Numbered from the stretch's first letter, positions 41,200 through 53,055 are shown. The stretch is 64,000 bases of DNA from Symsagittifera roscoffensis (GCF_963678635.1 NC_087064.1:560001-624000), one strand, 5' to 3'. Notes: generated from the sequence alone by a model not told the origin. Numbers and translations: made by a program.

Positions 41200-42170
41200 T
41201 AATTTTTTTCTGTACTATCAATACTAGGTGGGTCTGAATTTGTTTCTTCAGTGGTTTGTACTTGATTTATTTATCTTTGGTGTTTTGGTGTTTTACTTCT
41301 CTTTTTTTATTGAGAATCAAAATAACGTGTATTGTTCTTATGAGGTGATTGGGAATAGTTTATTTGTCTATTTTTATAGTTTGAGTTTCTATTTTGTGAG
41401 TTATCTTGTGATCTATTTTGATAGTTGTTATTGTTAGATCTTTGATAATTTGATCTATTTTTTAATTAGTCTCTTGATCTTTTTTTTTGGTATCGTTGAT
41501 TTCGACTATTTAGGTAACTTCTATTCCTATTGTTGGAATAACTCCTGTTTCTTTTGTCAGATAAGTTTCTCGATCTTTTATTTGAATAATGTCTATTTCT
41601 GGAATTTGATCGTGAATAGTTATTTCGATACTGATTGTTTTGATTAATTGATCTACTACAACTATTTTGTGAGAAATTTTGTGTAGTTTTTCGTTCTGGC
41701 GATCTACCACTATAATTAGAGTTATAGGGTGATTGGTTTCTCGAATAGTTTGAATTATTTTGATGTGGTTCTCCAGAACTATTAATACTATGAATGTTTT
41801 TATTTGGTAAATTTTAGTTTTTTTTTCATGTATTGATAAAATGATTTACTTGGTTCTTTTTACTTTTGTGGTTTATTTTGTGATCTTGCTGTTTTTGTCG
41901 ACATTCGGCAATGCTATGTCCGTATCTTTGGCAATAATTACAAAAGATGGTTTAACCTTAAAGTTTGAGTTCTTCTCGTACATATTAAAATTTTCAGTGA
42001 TTTTTTCAAATAAATATTTGTCTGAATTGTGTATGTTATTTATCTGTGTTGTGGTGGTGTGGATTTTATTAACGTATTCTGGAATTGAGGAACGATGTGA
42101 TGTTCTCTTTTTGATTGCTCTTTTTCTTAATTGAGGTGTTAGAGTCATAATTAAAATCTTTGTCATTTTT
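41200..42170 (-). pseudogene. gag nucleocapsid region with intact zinc knuckle, copy D
   Basis: 42166-41873 reads ILIMTLTPQLRKRAIKKRTS and FEKITENFNMYEKNSNFKVK. In a neighbouring frame, FCNYCQRYGHSIAECRQKQQ gives a perfect C-x2-C-x4-H-x4-C knuckle (41901-41942). It is followed by a long Asn/Ser/Arg/Tyr-rich repeat tail (41.75-41.2) likely to bind RNA. Frameshifts separate the pieces. Confidence 0.7.
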
Positions 42171-42234
42171 GTGTTTTTATAATCATGAAGGTTTAGTGAT
42201 TACGCTTTTTGGACTAGTGTTTCGATCCTTACTG

Positions 42235-42785
42235 CTAATTGATTGATCGTTTCGTTTGGTAGTCTACAAATTTCATTGCATAAAATTCTTTGATGTTGTT
42301 TGTTCTTTTCAGAATCAAACATTTTTGAAAAATTTTAATTGAATCTTTTCCAATCTGATTTACATCTATAGGTAAAATTGAAAACCGTTTTTGAGCTGCG
42401 CCATCAAGTGTGGTTTGTATTAACGCTGTGCGTCTATGTATCCAATTTTGGTGAAGTGGTGTATTTAATGGTTCAGGTCCTATATTTAAGATTAGATTTG
42501 CGGTGAATGCATTTAAATAATCTTCTACAGAATATTCAGGGGCTGTGCCTGTAAATGCCATTAATGGCTTGTTTGATGTTTTTGATGATCCACCCATGAG
42601 GTATAGATTCATAGTCATTTGTAATGTTTCTGCGGCGTTTAGCATTTGTGAAAAATTTGTAAGTTGACTCTTTGTTATTTCATGTTGCTGTAGGTAAAAT
42701 GGTAGTGGGATTTCATTTTGCATTTGCGTTGGTTGATAACATTACTAACTGGATTTTGCATTTGCAATGATTGGTAAGATTGTGT
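42235..42785 (-). pseudogene. gag capsid, copy D
   Basis: The 162-residue frame 42723-42235 reads LMAFTGTAPEYSVEDYLNAF, NLILNIGPEPLNTPLHQNWI and HRRTALIQTTLDGAAQKRFS, then ILPIDVNQIGKDSIKIFQK. 'F-x-G ... V-x-x-(Y/F)-L ... R-x-x-L-I-x-x-x-L-x-G-x-A-x-x-W/F' is the gypsy capsid pattern. Copy C has the same sequence at 48564-48115 with an upstream repeat of about 15 residues present in several copies. Confidence 0.75.
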
Positions 42786-42790
42786 AATAG

Positions 42791-43897
42791 CTAGATTTTG
42801 TGAAAAAGAAAATTAATATTTTGAGATATTGGATTTGGTCGAGGTTGTCGCATATTGTGTTCCTGTGTATATGGAGCAAAAATATCTGGTTGAAAATAGA
42901 CATCGTCATCTGATGATAAATAATTAGATGTATACTTTTTTTGATTTGTTCTTGTGTTCTTGTATACTTCTTGTGAAATTTGTGAGTAGTCATGAAAATT
43001 TACTGTATTTGAGGATGGTTGTTGAAAACTATGCATTTGTGAAAATAATTGATTTTGCGTGTTTGTTCGAGAGGGTTGGGTTGTTTTCGGTCTTTTTACA
43101 TAGTTGTAATTATGTTGTGCAAAATTATTTTTAGTGAATGTTTTTCGTTTCTGTGATGGTTTTGTCATTGGTCTAAATTATTGATAAACCATATGTGAAT
43201 ATTTTGGAAAAACGGAGGGTTTAACCGTAGATTGTAATCTTACCTTTGGTAATGTTGGATATTTGGGTCTTGGCGTTGTAAGATTTGGATGTATTGGTGA
43301 AATACTTTGTTCTGTTGTTATTAATATTGTTTCAACTATTTCTTCATTTACGAAATTTGATGGTGTTTGAATATCTTGTTGGGTCAGACTTTTAGTTCCA
43401 TTTACGTTTTCTTGTTGTATATTGGTTAAGTATAAGCTATTATTACCTATTCTATTGGGTAGAAATAAATTATAGTCTGAAGCTGTTGCGTCTATTGTGA
43501 GTGGGTATGTTTCAACGTATTCTTTGTGGATAGAAATTGTGTTAATTGCTTGACTCGAAATGTCTACTGGTATGTTTAGAAATAGTGGATGAGACCATTC
43601 AGAGTCCGAAACATAATCTGATTGTTCAGCTAGGACAGTGTCTTCATCTGTATTTTTGGGTCTGAAGTTTTTTTTTGCTTGTGAGATTAAATCGACATTA
43701 TGTGTGAAATAATTAATAAAAAACCATTCTAAGATTTTTTGTAAGTCGTGCATAACATTTTGTGAAACTTCGTTCTTTGATAAATTTTCACCGATTGCTT
43801 TTAAAAATTCAAAAAATGCTGTAATTTTGTTTCTTAGAGTCGTATGTCTAGATGTTTGGACTGGTGAAGTTCCTTGATATTCTGTTTTTTCTAGCAT
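42791..43897 (-). pseudogene. gag N-terminal region, copy D
   Basis: Two adjacent open frames: 43897-43178 (239 residues, starting MLEKTEYQGTSPVQTSRHT, containing DLISQAKKNFRPKNTDEDTV and IHPNLTTPRPKYPTLPKVRL) and 43168-42791 (TKPSQKRKTFTKNNFAQHNY, PYTQEHNMRQPRPNPISQNI). Gln/Asn/Ser/Pro-rich, probably disordered, with no known domain. One stop separates them. In copy C the same region is broken by a frameshift at an extended T run (49411). Confidence 0.6.
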
Positions 43898-44085
43898 AGA
43901 TAGAAAACTATATATTGTTGAAAATACATCGTTAGTAAAAATTGAATTTGCTCTTTTTAAGGTGAGTTTTAATGTTGTATATTTCTTAAGTATTCTGTGA
44001 ATACTTTTGAAAATTCCATGTCTACATCGTCTGTTTGAATTTGATTTTTACCATAAAATTTACTTGGTGAGCTGATTTCTATTTC
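43898..44085 (-). pseudogene. 5' end of gag, copy D, fused to copy C linker
   Basis: It matches 49641-49830 of copy C up to GGTGAGCTGATTTCTAT, after which the sequence becomes TTCTTTTGATCCAATTTG, the RNase H/integrase linker sequence seen at 38.23 kb. The junction is therefore clear to within a few bases. Confidence 0.7.
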
Positions 44086-44089
44086 TTTT

Positions 44090-44487
44090 GATCCAATTTG
44101 AATATGGAATTGGCTTAAATAAGGATGTTCCTAGTAAATCAACTTCATAGAGGTTGTTCTGAAAATCTAAGTCTAGTAGAAAATGTTGTAGATTTGTTAT
44201 TTGTGGTTGATCTATGTCAGTTTTGACTGCATATTTACATTCTAATCCTGGTGAATTTTCATCTTTTGCAAGATAGAATTTTGTTTTTTTTTTGGTATTT
44301 CAACTGTAGTTTTTTGTGTTAGTAGTTCAGGTGGTGTATTTCTACTCAGAGTATCAGGTAGTGCAAGGTTTTTTTGCTGTACATACTATGTGTCAGTTTG
44401 GAAATTTCATTAAAATTAATCGAAACTGTAAACTCTATGGTTTAGATTTGATTTTTGTGTAAAAAGAAATATAATAGGTTTATGGTC
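44090..44487 (-). pseudogene. RNase H end and linker, copy C
   Basis: It matches 38.24-38.64 kb of copy D: sequence reading NHRVYRFxLILMKFPN-like, then LPDTLSRNTPPELLTQ, with a T-run expansion (44283-44292) that shifts the frame. It ends at the fusion to copy D gag. Confidence 0.6.
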
Positions 44488-44687
44488 NNNNNNNNNNNNN
44501 NNNNNNNNNNNNNNNNNNNNNNNNNNNNNNNNNNNNNNNNNNNNNNNNNNNNNNNNNNNNNNNNNNNNNNNNNNNNNNNNNNNNNNNNNNNNNNNNNNNN
44601 NNNNNNNNNNNNNNNNNNNNNNNNNNNNNNNNNNNNNNNNNNNNNNNNNNNNNNNNNNNNNNNNNNNNNNNNNNNNNNNNNNNNNNN
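44488..44687. other. assembly gap (200 N)
   Basis: Exactly 200 undetermined bases inside copy C, between RNase H and a repeated gag segment. A join between unrelated repeat copies is possible here. Confidence 0.99.
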
Positions 44688-45186
44688 TTTTCGTTGTATA
44701 TTGTTTTTATTTTGTTGAAAAAAATGGATAGTTTTCACTTTTGTCTTGTGAAATTTGTGAGTAGTCATGAAAATTTACTGTAATTGAGGATGGTTTTGGA
44801 AAACTATGCATTTGTGAAAATAATTGATTTTGCGTGTTTGTTCGAGAGGGTTGGGTTGTTTTTGGTCTATTTACATAGTTGTAATTATGTTGTGCAAAAT
44901 TATTTTTAGTGAATGTTTTTCGTTTCTGTGTTGGTTTTGTCATTGGTCTACATTATTGATAATCCATATGTGAAAATTTTGGAACAACGGAGGGTTTAAC
45001 CGTAGATTGTAATGTTGGATTTTTGGGTCTTGGCGTTGTAAGATTTGGATGTATTGGTGAAATACTTTGTTGTGTTGTTATTAATATTGTTTCAACTATT
45101 TCTTCATTTACGAATTTTGATGGTGTTTGAATATCTTGTTGGGTCAGACTTTTAGTTCCATTTACGTTTTCTTGTTGTATATTGGT
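44688..45186 (-). repeat. second copy of a 500-bp gag segment
   Basis: Bases from TTTCGTTGTATATTGTTTTT through CTTGTTGTATATTGGTTA match 48671-49169 with no difference that I can see, including the 78-residue frame at 44943-44707 (versus 48925-48689). It begins at the N gap and ends at a sharp switch to RT sequence. Confidence 0.85.
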
Positions 45187-45189
45187 TAT

Positions 45190-45640
45190 ACCGTTTATTT
45201 TTGTTAGAATTACTTGAAATATTTCTATGGGCCAATTACATTTAGATTAATCAATGAGTGAACTGAGATATCTAGCGTCTAGAACTGTGTTAAACGATTC
45301 TCCTTTGGCGAGAATGATCACAGGATTAATAAAGTTGTTTCTTTTTGGCTGTTCTTCTTTATTTACTGGAGACATGATATCATAATGTTTTAAAATGTCA
45401 AGAAATCTAATAACTTCGTCGTGTAAGTGGATTAGTACTTTACTTGCTCTTTGATTTTTGAAAACTGCGTCAGGTTTCAAAGGTAGATGTAACGGTGAAT
45501 TTATTTTTCCAACGTCAAATTTAGATGTAGCATAAACTGTTGGGTATCTTATTAAAAAATTGGCTAATCGTTCAAATTCATTCTGTGTTATCTGAGAGTG
45601 TTGAAAAATGAACATTGTCAGGAATTTTAGCTAATCTTCT
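45190..45640 (-). pseudogene. RT N-terminal part, copy C
   Basis: 45615-45247 reads QNEFERLANFLIRYPTVYAT, PLHLPLKPDAVFKNQRASKV and NFINPVIILAKGESFNTVLD followed by ARYLSSLID and a stop. The RT then breaks at about 45190, where the gag duplicate starts; motifs A to C are missing. Confidence 0.7.
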
Positions 45641-45804
45641 GTATAGTGTGATATTTTAAACGTTGGTTTAAAATAACGTGTTTTTGTGAAACAGTCTGTG
45701 TTTCATTTTTCAAGTGCTTATCATATCACTTATTGATAATTCTTCGTCGAGAATTGTTGATTGACATATATCTAATGATTTTAAAATATTGTTTACTCTA
45801 TAGG

Positions 45805-46830
45805 CTACTTTGTAGCGGGAGTTGTTGCAATTGTTTCACAGTATCCTAGGAATCCTAGAGGTGGTGAGTTTTTGTATACATGTAGGGAAACAATGTCGGA
45901 ATTTGAGTTTTTCATGTATTTTATGGATGAAATCGTTAGTTGGAAAAATTTATGAATTGTTTTAAAAGCAAGGTCAGACTTAAAGAGATGTTGTTTGTTT
46001 TGCTCTTTCTCATTTTGGTGAAATTGTTCGATTGAAAGGTTATACATGTTTCCTGATAGTGGTTTCAGGTGTTTTCGTTCTTGATTATATACGGGGTAAA
46101 ATTTTGAGAAAAATGGTGGTTGTTTGTTCATTCTTTGAAAAAATGTCAAGGAGGTGTTTTTCATTCTTGTGTATTTGTCTTTTATATGTATTTTATTATT
46201 TAGGATATTTATTGTTGGTATATATTTAGTTATAAATTGGATGCCAATGATATTGTGTTTTATATCTGCCATGTGGAATGTTTGTTTAAACGATTTGTTT
46301 AAAAGTTTGTTTTGTTCCACTGTTTTTGTGGGAACAAGGAAAAGTTGGATTTTTCCGTAAATTGTTAATCGTGAGCCTTGCGCTGTTGGTAGGCTACTGG
46401 TTGTCTTCGAGGGTATTAGTTTTGGATGTAAAATTTTGATTTCAATTCAGGTTGGAATGTTAATAACATTTGATTCTGCTCCTAAGTCTATTAAAAAATC
46501 TATTTCAAGGTCTGGTGGATGGAATTCTTTAATTTTTTGACGTTCTAGGAGAAATCGAATTGTCCAATTTTTTGTTCTTGTGGATCTTTTGGTACATTTT
46601 GGTAAATGTGATTTGTAATTGAACATGGTTCTTGTTCTTTGCAGGTTCGTGTGATATCGTTACTTCGTTTACTTTTTGTTCTGTTGGTTCATTATTAATT
46701 CTAGGTCTAGTGTGGTAATCTAAAAGAAATTCTAAATGATTTTCATAGATATGTGAATGAAATGATTGTTCATATATAACAGTTTCATAGTCATTTTCAT
46801 CTTTTATCATGGTGATTGAAATTTTGTTTT
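45805..46830 (-). pseudogene. protease and linker, copy C
   Basis: 46810-46529 matches the copy D protease N-part (NDYETVIYEQSFHSHIYENH). DFLIDLGAESNVINI lies in the next frame (D-L-G-A at 46477-46488). 46320-45805 (171 residues) reads EQNKLLNKSFKQTFHMADIK through LGFLGYCETIATTPATK. It is the better-preserved copy of this linker. Confidence 0.6.
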
Positions 46831-47099
46831 CTGTATCAATTTCACTGTCTGTAGATTAGCAACTGATTTGATTTAATTGTAATTCATTTTTTTCTTTACT
46901 ATCAATACTAGGTGGGTCTGAATTTGTTTCTTCAGTGGTTTGTACTTGATTTATTTATCTTTGGTGTTTTGGTATTTTACTTCTCTATTTGTATTAAGAA
47001 TCAAAATAACGTGTATTATTCCTATGAGGTGATTGGGAATAGTTTCTTTGTCTATTGTTATAGTTTGAGTTTCTATTTTGTGAGTTATCTTGTGATCTA

Positions 47100-47990
47100 T
47101 TTTGATAGTTGTTATTGTTAGATCTTTGATAATTTGATCTATTGGTTTGATTAGTCTCTTGATCTATTTTTTTGGTATCATTGATTTCGACTATTTAAGT
47201 AACTTCTATTCCTATTGTTGGAATAATTCCTGTTTCTATTGTCAGATGAGTTTCTCGATCTTTTATTTGAATAGTGTCTATTTCTGGAATTTGATCCTGA
47301 ATAGTTATTTCGATACTGATTGTTTTGATTAATTGATCTACTATAACTTATTTGTGAGAAATTTTGTGTATTTTGTTCGTTTTGGCTATCTACCACTATA
47401 ATTAGATTTATAAGATGATTGGTTTCTCGAATAATTTGAATTATTTTAATGTTGTTTTCCAGAACTATTAAAGCTATGAATAATTTTATTTGGTAATTTT
47501 TTTTTCATGTATTGATAAAATGATTTACTTGGTTCTTTGTACTTTTGTGGTTTGTTTTGATTATCTTGATGTTTTTGTCGACAATCGGCAATGTTATGTC
47601 CGTATATTCGGCAATAATTACAAAAGATGGTTTACCCTTAAAGTTTGAGTTCTTCTCATATATATTTAAATTTTCAAATAAATCTATGTCTGAATTGTGT
47701 ATGTTGTTTATCTGTGTTGTGGTGGTGTGGATTTTATTAACGTATTCTCGAATTGAGGAAGGATGTGATGATCTCTTTTTCTTTGCTCTTTTTCTTAATT
47801 GAAGTGTAGAGTCATAATTAAAATCTTTGTCATTTTTGTGTTTTTATAATCATGAAAGTTTAGTGAATACGCTTTTCGGACTAATGTTTCGATCCTTACT
47901 GCTAATTGTTTGATCGCTTCGTTTGGTAGTCTACAAATTTCATTGCATAAAACTTTTTGATGTTGTTTGTTCCTTTCACAATCAAACATT
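47100..47990 (-). pseudogene. gag nucleocapsid region with zinc knuckle, copy C
   Basis: 47989-47795 reads CERNKQHQKVLCNEICRLPN and IKQLAVRIETLVRKAYSLNF. FCNYCRIYGHNIADCRQKHQ at 47622-47581 is an intact C-x2-C-x4-H-x4-C knuckle. 47396-47178 is the repetitive tail (YSRSINQNNQYRNNYSGSNS ... SNNRNRSYLNSRNQ). Frame changes separate the parts. Confidence 0.7.
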
Positions 47991-48114
47991 ATTGAAAAAT
48001 CTTAAGTGAATCTTTTCCAATCTGATTTATATCTATAGGTAAAACTGAAAACCGTTTTTGAGCTGCGCCATCAAGTGTGGTTTGTATTAACGCTGTGCGT
48101 CTATGTATCCAATT

Positions 48115-48640
48115 TTAGTGAAGTGGTGTATTCAATGGTTCAGGTCCTATATTTAAGATTAGATTTGCGGTGACTGCATTTAAATAATCTTCTACAGAAT
48201 ATTCAGGGTATGCGCCTGTAAATGCCATTAATGGCTTGTTTGATGTTTTTGATGATCCACCCATGAGGTATAGTTTCATAGTAATTTGTATTGATTCTGC
48301 GGCATTTGGCATTTGTGAAAAATTTGTAAGTTGACTCTTTGTTATTTCATGTTGCTGTAGGTAAAATGGTAGTGGAATTTCATTTTGCATTTGCGTTGGT
48401 TGATAAGAACGTGTACTGGCAGGGTTTTTCATCTGTATTGGTTGATAATTTTGTGTACTAACTGGATTTTGCATTTGCAATGATTGGTAAGATTGTGTAC
48501 TAGCTAGGTTTTGTGAATAAAAATTATTATTTTGAGATATTGGATTTGGTCGAGGTTGTCGCATATTGTGTTCCTGTGTATATGGAGCAAAAATATCTGG
48601 TTGAAAATAGACATCGTCATCTGATGATAAGTATTTAGAT
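48115..48640 (-). pseudogene. gag capsid with upstream peptide repeats, copy C
   Basis: The 149-residue frame begins MRQPRPNPISQNNNFYSQNL and contains three rough copies of a 15-residue unit (ASTQSYQSLQMQNPV, STQNYQPIQMKNPA, STRSYQPTQMQNE). The capsid follows (PLMAFTGAYPEYSVEDYLNA, NIGPEPLNTPLH). It ends at a stop where copy D reads through (HQNW versus a stop). Copy D has fewer repeat units. Confidence 0.7.
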
Positions 48641-48688
48641 GTATACTAAGGTGTTTGAAGTCTATTTTTGTTTCGTTGTATATTGTTT

Positions 48689-49640
48689 TTATTTTGTTGA
48701 AAAAAATGGATAGTTTTCACTTTTGTCTTGTGAAATTTGTGAGTAGTCATGAAAATTTACTGTAATTGAGGATGGTTTTGGAAAACTATGCATTTGTGAA
48801 AATAATTGATTTTGCGTGTTTGTTCGAGAGGGTTGGGTTGTTTTTGGTCTATTTACATAGTTGTAATTATGTTGTGCAAAATTATTTTTAGTGAATGTTT
48901 TTCGTTTCTGTGTTGGTTTTGTCATTGGTCTACATTATTGATAATCCATATGTGAAAATTTTGGAACAACGGAGGGTTTAACCGTAGATTGTAATGTTGG
49001 ATTTTTGGGTCTTGGCGTTGTAAGATTTGGATGTATTGGTGAAATACTTTGTTGTGTTGTTATTAATATTGTTTCAACTATTTCTTCATTTACGAATTTT
49101 GATGGTGTTTGAATATCTTGTTGGGTCAGACTTTTAGTTCCATTTACGTTTTCTTGTTGTATATTGGTTAAGTATAAGCTATTATTACCTATTCTATTGG
49201 GTAGAAATAAATTATAGTCTGAAGCTGTTGCGTCTATTGTGAGTGGGTATGTTTCAACATATTCTTTGTGGATAGAAATTGTGTTAATTGCTTGACTCGA
49301 AATGTCTACTGGTATGTTTAGAAATAGTGGATGAGACCATTCAGAGTCCGAAACATAATCTGATTGTTCTGCTAGGACAGTGTCTTCATCTGTATTTTGG
49401 GGTCTAAAGTTTTTTTTTTGCTTGTGAGATTAAATCGACATTATGTGTGAAATAATCAATAAAAAACCATTCTAAGATTTTTTGTAAGTCGTGCTTAACA
49501 TTTTGTGAAACTTCGTTCTTTAATAAATTTTCACCGATTGCTTTTAAAAATTCAAAAAATGCTGTAATTTTGTTTCTTAGAGTCGTATGTCTAGATGTTT
49601 GGACTGGTGAAGTTCCTTGAGATTCTGTTTTTTCTAGCAT
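48689..49640 (-). pseudogene. gag N-terminal region, copy C
   Basis: 49640-49404 (MLEKTESQGTSPVQTSRHT ... DLISQAKKKL) ends early because a T run at 49411-49419 is longer than in copy D. The rest continues in another frame to about 48.94. 48925-48689 is the TKPTQKRKTFTKNNFAQHNY segment. Same features as copy D. Confidence 0.65.
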
Positions 49641-50560
49641 AGATAGAAAACTATATATTGTTGAAAATACATCGTTAGTAAATATTGAATTTGCTCTTTT
49701 TAATGTGAGTTTTAATGTTGTATATTTTTTAAGTATTCTGTGAATACTTTTGAATCTTCAATGTCTACATCGTCTGTTTGAATTTGATTTTTACCATGAA
49801 ATTTACTTGGTGAACTGATTTCTATGGTATAGATTCCATACTGTTGTGCTATATTACATATTCCTTTTTAATAGTGAGCAATAATTTGTCTTTTTAATTG
49901 ACATCTGGGAATTCTGTGATATATGGGCTATTTCCTCTTTCGAAAAAATTTGCAATTGAATTTTGACAAATTTCTATTTGTCCTCTATCATCAGTGAGTT
50001 GATTGATGACAAATGGAAAAACAGAGTTTTCGTCTTGACTTTCTTCACTTCGAGTCACTCTTGTGTTTTATAACTGTTAATGCGTAATGTTCAATGTGTT
50101 TTATTGGTTGATTACAAATGTATAGGCGTACTTGTTTGTTTTTTTTTAATGTCTTTTTCATTCTTCTTTTTTTTTGTATTGATGAGTGTGATGTTGTTTC
50201 TGAGTCAGAAAAATAAAATTGATCAATGACTTGGTTATTTGTTTACGGAGTCTTTTAGCTTGTAAAGTTCTTCTAAATTACTGGGTTCTGATTCGGTGAC
50301 TGCGTTTCTTCGCTTTCAAAATCTTTTTTGTGTATTTTTTTTGTTTACTTAAAATTTTTCTTTTAATTATTTGTCGTTTTGTTCGAATATAGCCTATTGT
50401 TTGTTTGTGTGGAGTGATTACGAGATCGTATTTTTTGTTGTTTATTTCACAATTGTGTGTTACGGTTGTTTGTTTATTTCCTAAATTGTCTAGTGAAATA
50501 AGATTTAGGATGACGGATGCAATATTGTGATTAGTAATTTTTAATGTTCTGAACTACTAG
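49641..50560 (-). other. upstream region of copy C, coding remnants only
   Basis: The minus strand reads DENSVFPFVINQLTDDRGQI and SIANFFERGNSPYITEFPDV near 49.9-50.05 kb, between stops; this may be the extreme N-terminus of gag or an earlier protein. From about 50.1 to 50.56 no gene is evident. No LTR was identified. Confidence 0.35.
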
Positions 50561-53050
50561 TCCTTACGATTTTTCCGTTTGCCTAACCTGGGTCATGTAT
50601 TCAGGGTTGGAGAGAAAAGCATATATCGATTCCGGAGAAAGTTTTTTACTTTCTCGTGGCTAGTCTAAGTTAAGGTGTTAACTTAATTAATCTTAATTAG
50701 GGGTAGTGATTGTGTTCAGGGGTTGGAGAATAGTAAATCAATCCTCAAGGTTCAGGTATAATTAGAATATAACTAGCTTTTTAGATACTATTTTAAACTT
50801 ACTAAGTTCAAGTATTACTCTGGGTCAGGTAAGAGGGGGGATTAACTGCAGGATGAATAACCGAATTTCTTGACTGTTTATCTTAATTAGAATGGTTAGA
50901 TTGATTGAAAAATTTCTATTAGTCCTGGGTCTTGGAAGGGCTGGGTAGTTAATTGATGTTTAAGGTTGTTAGACTCTTTATTAATTGTCAGGGGGAGAAC
51001 AAAATCGTTCAATTTGATCCAAGGATAAGCCTTGATGATCAGAATATAAAATTAATGAATTTAAATTTAATTTATATAAAAGTGAATTACAGATCCAACG
51101 AAAGCCTTGATGATCTGTTTTAATTTGAAAGAGTTTAATAGAGTTGAAAATAAGAACTAGAGTAGTTCTTTCTAAATAATTTAAAGTTTAATTGATAAAA
51201 TGTTTTAGTTTTTGATGATGTTAGTGGGTTGATGATTCGCTTTTATTTTTAGGTGGTGAAGCTGGGGATGAAAAAATGATTTATGTATAATAACAATTTG
51301 TGTTCATACTAACTAATTTTTAAAAGTTTATATTAAATATATATTTTTTCCAGATATCTTTTTAAATTTACTGCAGTTTTGGAGGGAATGACTAGAGATG
51401 TTTTTATCAGTCGTTTTTGTACAATAATAAGTTTATCGCCTGTAGTGATCGATGAAGATTTTTCTTCAAGAAAACTTAGTTTGTAAATGAAATACTAAAT
51501 TCATTTCTAATTAAATTCTGAATAAAAAAGTTTGTGTTGGCTTTCGCCGTACGACCATGAAACTTAATGGTAAAGTTTCTTCGTAATCGTATGTCGTCTC
51601 TTGTCCGAGGTCTTCTTCCAATACCAGCTCTCAGAGGTCTCCTTCCAGCTCTCGTATTGTTCGAAATAGTGGCTCTGATCAATTGAGTCGTAGAGACATT
51701 TCAATTAAATTATTATTGTCATGTAACCTTTTTGAAGTCTTATTCGAGACTTTTGGTCGCACCAGATGAGTTGTGACGGGATGTCTAACTCATCGAGTAA
51801 TTCCAGATAGGGTACGCCGTCTGCTCGTCACGCTACCGGATAGATTCGTGCAACTTCTTAGTCTAATACCGACTTTTATCTTACTCTTATATCTCTTAGT
51901 CTCAATAGATCTAGAGTATACTGATTTGGTTATGATTAAGTCTCTTGGAGAAAGCAACTAAGTTGTAAGTTAAGCTCAAATCTCTCTGGTGCTGAAATTA
52001 CAAGTAATTTCAGCACTTACAAATAAGTGGGTTGTTAGTTTGATCGAGCATGATTGGTTAGTCTTTAATATTTCATAGGGATAAAATCTCCAAATTATAA
52101 CCAATAATAAATTATAGTTTGGTTTGGATCTGGTTCTACGATCTAGGAATTTTTGAGAGGCGCAGGCTGATTTTCAAAAAAAATGAAAATTTTGTCGACT
52201 ATTTTTTTAGGACCAAATTGATTTTCTGAGCCTCCTAAATCAATGAAGGCCCTAATTTGACCAAATTATTCGCGACGCAGGGAAAATTTTAGAAAAAAAA
52301 ACATCAAAAAACGGCGTTTTTAGGCACTTTTTGGAAAATTTCGACCAAAGTATCGAGTTTTTTTTGGCGCTCGCTCCCCTCAAAATTAGTAAATCGCTAC
52401 TGTTGCTGTGCATGAATTAAACCATTTTTCAAGTAAAATTGCATGAAAATATTGCTGTTTTAATTCGACTTATAAAATAACGAACAATACAACAAGCATA
52501 AGACGTTTCTCCAAAGCTGAAAAAGTACATCTTATGTCTTTTTTTTTCTGAATAAGTTCTAGTTTTCTTTACTAATTCATTTGAATGAAATTGTAAATTT
52601 TCATGATTTCCGAAAAATCCCATGAAATAGTTTTTGTGAATCTACTTTTCAAACGCCTCCTTCTGTCCTCTAGCGCTCCATTTTTCCTCTTATAGCTTGA
52701 TACTTGGTTTAGGAAAAAGAGTAGGCATTGTCTCGACAGAACTTTTTGAGTCGCCCAAAACTTCTTCGGTCGCATTATTTCGTCATAAGATACCCTTTAC
52801 GAGACTCCGACCTGTATGAAAACAGCCAAAAAGTGAGTTCCATAAAATGCCGTTTTCAGCTGAAATGTCAAATTGAAGGCGCGTTTTAAATTTTGACTAT
52901 AATTTCAACTGAAAAATTGTTAAACGAGGTAAATTGGCCATTGACAATAAATTTCAACTTTACAGGTTTTTTTTGGATTTATATAAATTTTACATGTTCC
53001 TATTACAAAAATAGTTCTTCAGCTCAATCCTTACAGTCAGTTAATTTTTT
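50561..53050. other. AT-rich, no gene seen
   Basis: Open frames are short (up to 68 residues at 51476-51682 minus, basic, no domain). Short phrases recur (GCCTTGATGATCTG-like at 51031 and 51102; TTAATTAGGGGTAGTG, TTAACTTAATTAATCTTAATTAG). It contains no pol or gag motif that I can see. Confidence 0.4.
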
Positions 53051-53055
53051 TCGTT

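Larger units (their letters stand above)
37640..44085 (-). mobile_element. Ty3/gypsy family 2, copy D (truncated at both ends)
   Basis: Right to left: gag (43.9-41.2), zinc knuckle (41.90-41.94), protease signature (40.80), pre-RT (40.64-39.51), RT (39.55-39.17), RNase H (39.0-38.34), linker (38.10-37.87), and the start of the integrase zinc finger (37.87-37.64). No integrase core. At 44085 the gag N-terminus is fused directly to the RNase H/integrase linker of copy C, so D has no LTR of its own. Protein similarity to copies A and B is low; this is a different Ty3/gypsy family. Confidence 0.75.
44090..50060 (-). mobile_element. Ty3/gypsy family 2, copy C (rearranged)
   Basis: Right to left: gag (50.05-47.8), knuckle (47.58-47.62), Asn/Ser/Arg tail (47.40-47.18), protease (46.81-46.3), linker (46.32-45.8), RT N-part (45.62-45.19). 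The sequence then switches to a second piece of gag (45.186-44.688), the N gap, and the RNase H end plus linker (44.487-44.09). RT catalytic motifs and integrase are absent. The repeated gag piece is indistinguishable from 48671-49169. Confidence 0.7.

Noticed and set aside
40345-42134. Hydrophobic plus-strand frames at 40.3-42.1 and 46.0-47.8 kb that look like membrane proteins
   Set aside because: Complement of Asn/Lys-rich gag and protease sequence; T-rich complement codes for Phe, Leu, Val and Tyr and mimics membrane segments.
44442-44768. Open frames running through the second N gap
   Set aside because: Artefact of undetermined bases.
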